From: Clostridium sp. JN-1
GTDB lineage: Bacteria; Bacillota; Clostridia; Clostridiales; Clostridiaceae
Assembly (NCBI RefSeq): GCF_003718715.1
Contig: NZ_CP033465.1
Span: forward strand, 868,001-932,000
Length of the DNA: 64,000 nt
Direction of reading: 5' to 3'
Both the position numbers and the translations under genes were made by a program. The notes below the pieces were generated by a model. The model saw only the letters and a program-made list of their open reading frames with translations. It had not been told where the DNA came from and searched no databases. Shown one piece after another: positions 61,567-64,000 of the stretch (position 1 is the first letter of the stretch; the number at the start of each line of letters is the position of its first letter).

Positions 61567-62169
61567 ATGATTAAAAATAGTATTGATTCAATTTTTACAA
61601 CTGGATATTGGACTGCTGCAGCTGCAGAAGTTCATAAATTGAGATCACTTGTTTTTGCCGGCTTGACTATTGCGCTTGGCACTGTTTTAAGTTCAATTTA
61701 CATTCCTGTAGGAATAAACCTTCGTATTTCATTTTCTTTTCTAGTGGTGGCTTTTGGTTCTATGATCTTTGGTCCCGTTGTAGGTCTGTTTACTGGATTG
61801 GCTTACGATTTGATTGGCTTCGTAATTTTGCCTTCTAATATTTTTTTCCCAGGTTATACTTTATCAACTATGCTTGAATTCTTTATTTATGGAATTTTTC
61901 TATATCACAGTCAAATTTCTGTTTTAAGGATTTTCGTCATGAAATTTCTAGTTAACTTTATTATACATGTAGGACTTGGCTCACTTTGGAGTGCAATTTT
62001 GTTTGGTAAGGGATATTATTATTTCTTTGTAAAGAGCTTAATTAAAAATACAATTATGCTTCCAATAGAGGTTATCATGTTAGTTGCACTGCTTCAAGTA
62101 TTTCTTCACATCCTTGTACGTGAGGGCTTTATACCAAAGCAAAAAGGAAAGTATATACCAATTGTATAA
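61567..62169 (+). CDS. folT: Folate ECF transporter S component
   Basis: A 200-residue membrane protein with about six helices, the substrate-capturing part of a folate importer, acting with a shared ECF module (not in the window). The text LRSLVFAGLTIALGTVLSSIYIPV, split over helices 1-2, and FGPVVGLFTGLAYDLIGFVILP in the middle fit FolT rather than the QueT or RibU types. The upstream THF riboswitch confirms the folate link. Ribosome site AAGGAGGAA. Confidence 0.88.
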   Translation: MIKNSIDSIFTTGYWTAAAAEVHKLRSLVFAGLTIALGTVLSSIYIPVGINLRISFSFLVVAFGSMIFGPVVGLFTGLAYDLIGFVILPSNIFFPGYTLSTMLEFFIYGIFLYHSQISVLRIFVMKFLVNFIIHVGLGSLWSAILFGKGYYYFFVKSLIKNTIMLPIEVIMLVALLQVFLHILVREGFIPKQKGKYIPIV

Positions 62170-62179
62170 TAAAAACAGA

Positions 62180-62208
62180 ATTTTCACCCCAGGGGTGTAA
62201 ATTTTTCC
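62180..62208 (+). terminator. Terminator after folT
   Basis: TTTTCACC and GGGTGTAAA pair around CCAG, followed by TTTTT. Confidence 0.65.
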
Positions 62209-62213
62209 ATTGC

Positions 62214-62637
62214 CAGAGGACATAGGACAGAGAAGGTTGATTTTTCTCCGCTGTGCTCTAAAAAATCTTTAATTTAAAAGAAACCCTTATTCTTTTGTTC
62301 CTCAGGAGTACTCTTCTAAGTTAACAGGGATTTAGCACTTAAATTCCAGTAAAAATTCTATTTTTACTGGAATTGTATTTTTTTACGTTTAATTAAAGAG
62401 CTGGTAAGCTTGCAGACCGATAGGTCGTAAAAATAGATACACTCACCCTTTTACCTAAAAACTTTAATAAAAAATTTCCAGCTTATTTTGAAATTTTACC
62501 TTTATAAATAGTGGATTATTCCAATTATCTTCTATAGTAAATCTCTCATCCTTTTATGTCTTCAACAACATCTATTTGAAGCATATTATTCTTTCTAACT
62601 CTGTCAATTGTCCTCTGTCCTATGTCCTCTGTTTTTA
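62214..62637. mobile_element. MITE-like palindromic element, copy 2 (rearranged)
   Basis: The left end AGAGGACATAGGACAGAGAAGG with the next 45 bases is about 90% identical to the inverted right arm of the 27784-28010 element. The right end (62609-62637) is TGTCCTCTGTCCTATGTCCTCTG-like, as in the first copy. The interior of about 320 bp is different and contains a perfect palindrome (62342-62374) that also occurs at 35255. It has no open frame. Probably a copy with an insertion or replaced core. Confidence 0.65.
62342..62374. repeat. Perfect palindrome shared with 35255-35287
   Basis: AATTCCAGTAAAAAT and its complement flank a 3-nt loop TCT. The inner 21 bp are identical to 35260-35281. Confidence 0.7.
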
Positions 62638-62700
62638 TATTATGAATTGCAATGTAACTTAATGGTTGAGATTTCTAACATATAGATGTATTTAATAACA

Positions 62701-63486
62701 TTAATTAGCTATAATTATATCAGTACCGCTATTTTTTATAAAATCTATTGTGTTTTGTTCTTCAGGTGAAAAGTTTTTGAAACCGTCAATTATTATTTTA
62801 GATATATTGTTTGTATCACAAACTTTAATTAAAGAAGTTTGGTTTAATTTAGTATGATCTATCAGCAATATAATTTCTTTTGTATTTTCCATAGCTGCTT
62901 TCTTAGCTTCTATTTCAAAAGTATTCACATCTGTAAGTCCGTCTTTGAGTGACAAAGCTTTTCCTGATAAGAAGAGCTTATTTGTATTATATTGTTTTAA
63001 AAATTTATTGGTATCAGTACCTATTAAAGATAACGTTCCACATCTTAATATTCCACCAGCAAGAATAATATTTATATTTTTAATTGTATTAAAATAATTG
63101 CATATTCTAATACAATTTGTAACTATAGTTATTTTCTTATTTAATATGTAAGGACATAATGCACAGACAGTGGTTGAAGCATCTAGAAATATTATATCAT
63201 CATCATTTATTAGTGTACTTGCATACTTAGCTATAGCTTTTTTTTCCTCTATACTTTGATTCATTCTTATATTTAAGCTATCATCTATTGGATCTATTTT
63301 GTTGATAGAGTTCAATATGGCACCATTTAACACTCTCTTTAATATGCCTTTTTTTTCTAAATAGTCCAAGTCTCTTCGTATAGTCATTTCTGATACATTT
63401 AAATCTTTGCTTAAGTCTTTTGTTTCTACTTTTTTGTTGTAATTTAAAATCTTTTTAATATATAATCTTCTTTCTTCTTGTGTCAT
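62701..63486 (-). CDS. DeoR-family transcriptional regulator
   Basis: A sugar-phosphate-responsive repressor of 261 residues. The N-terminal helix-turn-helix reads LSKDLNVSEMTIRRDLDYLEKKGILKRVLNGAIL (62970s on the gene scale, residues 24-57), and the rest is the DeoRC sensor with DDIIFLDASTTVCALC and ILAGGILRCGTLSLIGTD. It is divergent from mtnK with a 43-bp palindrome between; a phosphorylated thioribose product of MtnK is the obvious inducer candidate. Ribosome site GGAGG. Confidence 0.92.
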   Translation of the reverse strand: MTQEERRLYIKKILNYNKKVETKDLSKDLNVSEMTIRRDLDYLEKKGILKRVLNGAILNSINKIDPIDDSLNIRMNQSIEEKKAIAKYASTLINDDDIIFLDASTTVCALCPYILNKKITIVTNCIRICNYFNTIKNINIILAGGILRCGTLSLIGTDTNKFLKQYNTNKLFLSGKALSLKDGLTDVNTFEIEAKKAAMENTKEIILLIDHTKLNQTSLIKVCDTNNISKIIIDGFKNFSPEEQNTIDFIKNSGTDIIIAN

Positions 63487-63664
63487 GGTATAAAACCTCC
63501 TTAATTGAAGATAAAGATTAAATTAATATATTAAATATATCATAGTAATGTTATTTATGAAAGAATGTTATCTCAAATTATTATTTTCTTTGGATATAAA
63601 GAGAAATATTAAGTATATTATTTAAGATTTATAAAATTTAGTAGTTTTTAATACAATTTGATGA

Positions 63665-63693
63665 TTGCAAGTTTGAACATATTGGTGTAATAT
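63665..63693 (+). promoter_or_regulatory. Promoter of mtnK
   Basis: TTGCAA (63665-63670), 17 bases, TAATAT (63688-63693). The -10 touches the palindrome that follows. Confidence 0.6.
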
Positions 63694-63735
63694 TTAAACA
63701 AACATATGTTAAACATAAACATATACTTGTTTAAA
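63693..63735. promoter_or_regulatory. Large palindromic operator upstream of mtnK
   Basis: TTTAAACAAACATATG (63693-63708) and CATATACTTGTTTAAA (63720-63735) are 16-bp inverted arms with two mismatches, 11 bases apart. Its place just downstream of the -10 fits repression by the divergently encoded DeoR-family protein. Confidence 0.65.
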
Positions 63736-63776
63736 CAATCACTGTTCACAATATAAAACAAATGGAGGTTTTAAAA

Positions 63777-64000
63777 ATGGGTGAGTATAAAGCGATGACA
63801 AATGACACTATTGGAGAATATTTAAAAAAAATAAATATATTTCCCGAGGATCATGAAGTTACGAGTAAAGAAGTAGGAGATGGAAATTTAAATCTTGTTT
63901 TTAGAGTGGAAGACATGGATAATAACAAAAAAGTTATAGTTAAACAAGCATTACCCTATTTGAAAGTTGCAGGGGAAGGTTGGAAATTAACTTTAGATAG
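63777..64000 (+). CDS. mtnK: S-methyl-5-thioribose kinase (5' part only)
   Basis: The first 74 codons of a kinase that phosphorylates methylthioribose in methionine salvage. Visible text includes EVGDGNLNLVFRV, VIVKQALPYLKV and GEGWKLTLDR, all typical of MtnK N-terminal sequence, with Lys of IVKQ as the ATP lysine. The window edge cuts it. It starts after GGAGGTT. Regulation by the divergent DeoR-type gene replaces the S-box found in Bacillus. Confidence 0.92.
   Translation, partial: MGEYKAMTNDTIGEYLKKINIFPEDHEVTSKEVGDGNLNLVFRVEDMDNNKKVIVKQALPYLKVAGEGWKLTLD

Noticed and set aside
63487-63776. SAM riboswitch in front of mtnK
   Set aside because: None of the S-box core segments is present; the region holds only a promoter and a palindrome.
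1-64000. CRISPR array
   Set aside because: No regularly spaced repeats of 24-40 bp and no cas-type protein text were seen anywhere.

Overview
The window comes from a low-GC, anaerobic, spore-forming Firmicute, most likely a Clostridium sensu stricto. The evidence is AT-rich DNA with AGGAGG-type ribosome sites, spore genes (an alpha/beta SASP and a cwlJ-gerQ germination pair), ferredoxin-dependent oxidoreductases (IorAB), an ETF-linked hydroxyacid dehydrogenase, hydroxylamine reductase and a separate fhs-fchA-folD one-carbon set. Species is not determinable from sequence reading alone; placement near the C. kluyveri / C. ljungdahlii / C. tyrobutyricum group is a guess.

Layout. 0-2.6 kb: a short HhH-GPD DNA glycosylase, a wrecked gene that looks like a type II restriction enzyme, and a cytosine-C5 DNA methyltransferase. 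2.7-4.9 kb: a class II cyclic-di-GMP riboswitch with terminator in front of a CheY-like regulator, a CheC phosphatase and a PAS-GGDEF diguanylate cyclase. 5-9.1 kb: a decayed OB-fold gene, tRNA-Trp and fhs-fchA-folD (C1-tetrahydrofolate interconversion). 9.1-12.4 kb: a glpA-like glycerol-3-phosphate oxidoreductase operon behind a promoter and leader terminator. 12.4-18.9 kb: a RusA-like nuclease with a zinc ribbon, an SDR, a methyltransferase, a zinc uptake system (znuA divergent from znuCB) and TPP-riboswitch-controlled thiC. 19-23.5 kb: two paralogous chemoreceptors. 23.5-28 kb: gerQ-cwlJ, a TtcA-like tRNA thiolase, SASP, asnB and a palindromic MITE-like element. 28-40.4 kb: a DMT exporter, then a sigma-54 activator, a sigma-54 promoter, iorAB, an aminotransferase, an iorA relic, an amino acid permease and etfBA with an FAD hydroxyacid dehydrogenase; together these look like an aromatic or branched amino/2-oxo acid fermentation block. 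40.4-42.9 kb: gene debris, including a 273-bp near-perfect second copy of the permease 3' end, a YitT protein and an nhaC relic. 42.9-52 kb: mostly minus-strand genes (ICMT-like enzyme, two-component system, L,D-transpeptidase, VCBS protein, an oxidoreductase pair, coiled-coil proteins, an exonuclease-BRCT protein). 52-59.3 kb: hcp, map, glpT behind a leader terminator, M18 aminopeptidase, a second YitT gene behind a leader terminator. 59.5-62.2 kb: T-box-tyrS, then a ZTP riboswitch followed by a THF riboswitch in front of folT. 62.2-64 kb: a second MITE-like copy, a DeoR-family repressor, a large palindromic operator and the start of mtnK.

The dominant theme is RNA-level control. Class II c-di-GMP, TPP, ZTP and THF riboswitches, a Tyr T-box, two leader terminators at glycerol-3-phosphate genes (probably GlpP antitermination) and a further attenuator-like leader at a yitT gene lie within 64 kb. 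The most striking item is the consecutive ZTP and THF aptamers in front of folT: one senses folate shortage and the other folate sufficiency, which would give a two-input RNA gate on folate import. This fits with fhs-fchA-folD in the same window, where FolD has lost cyclohydrolase residues and FchA supplies that step.
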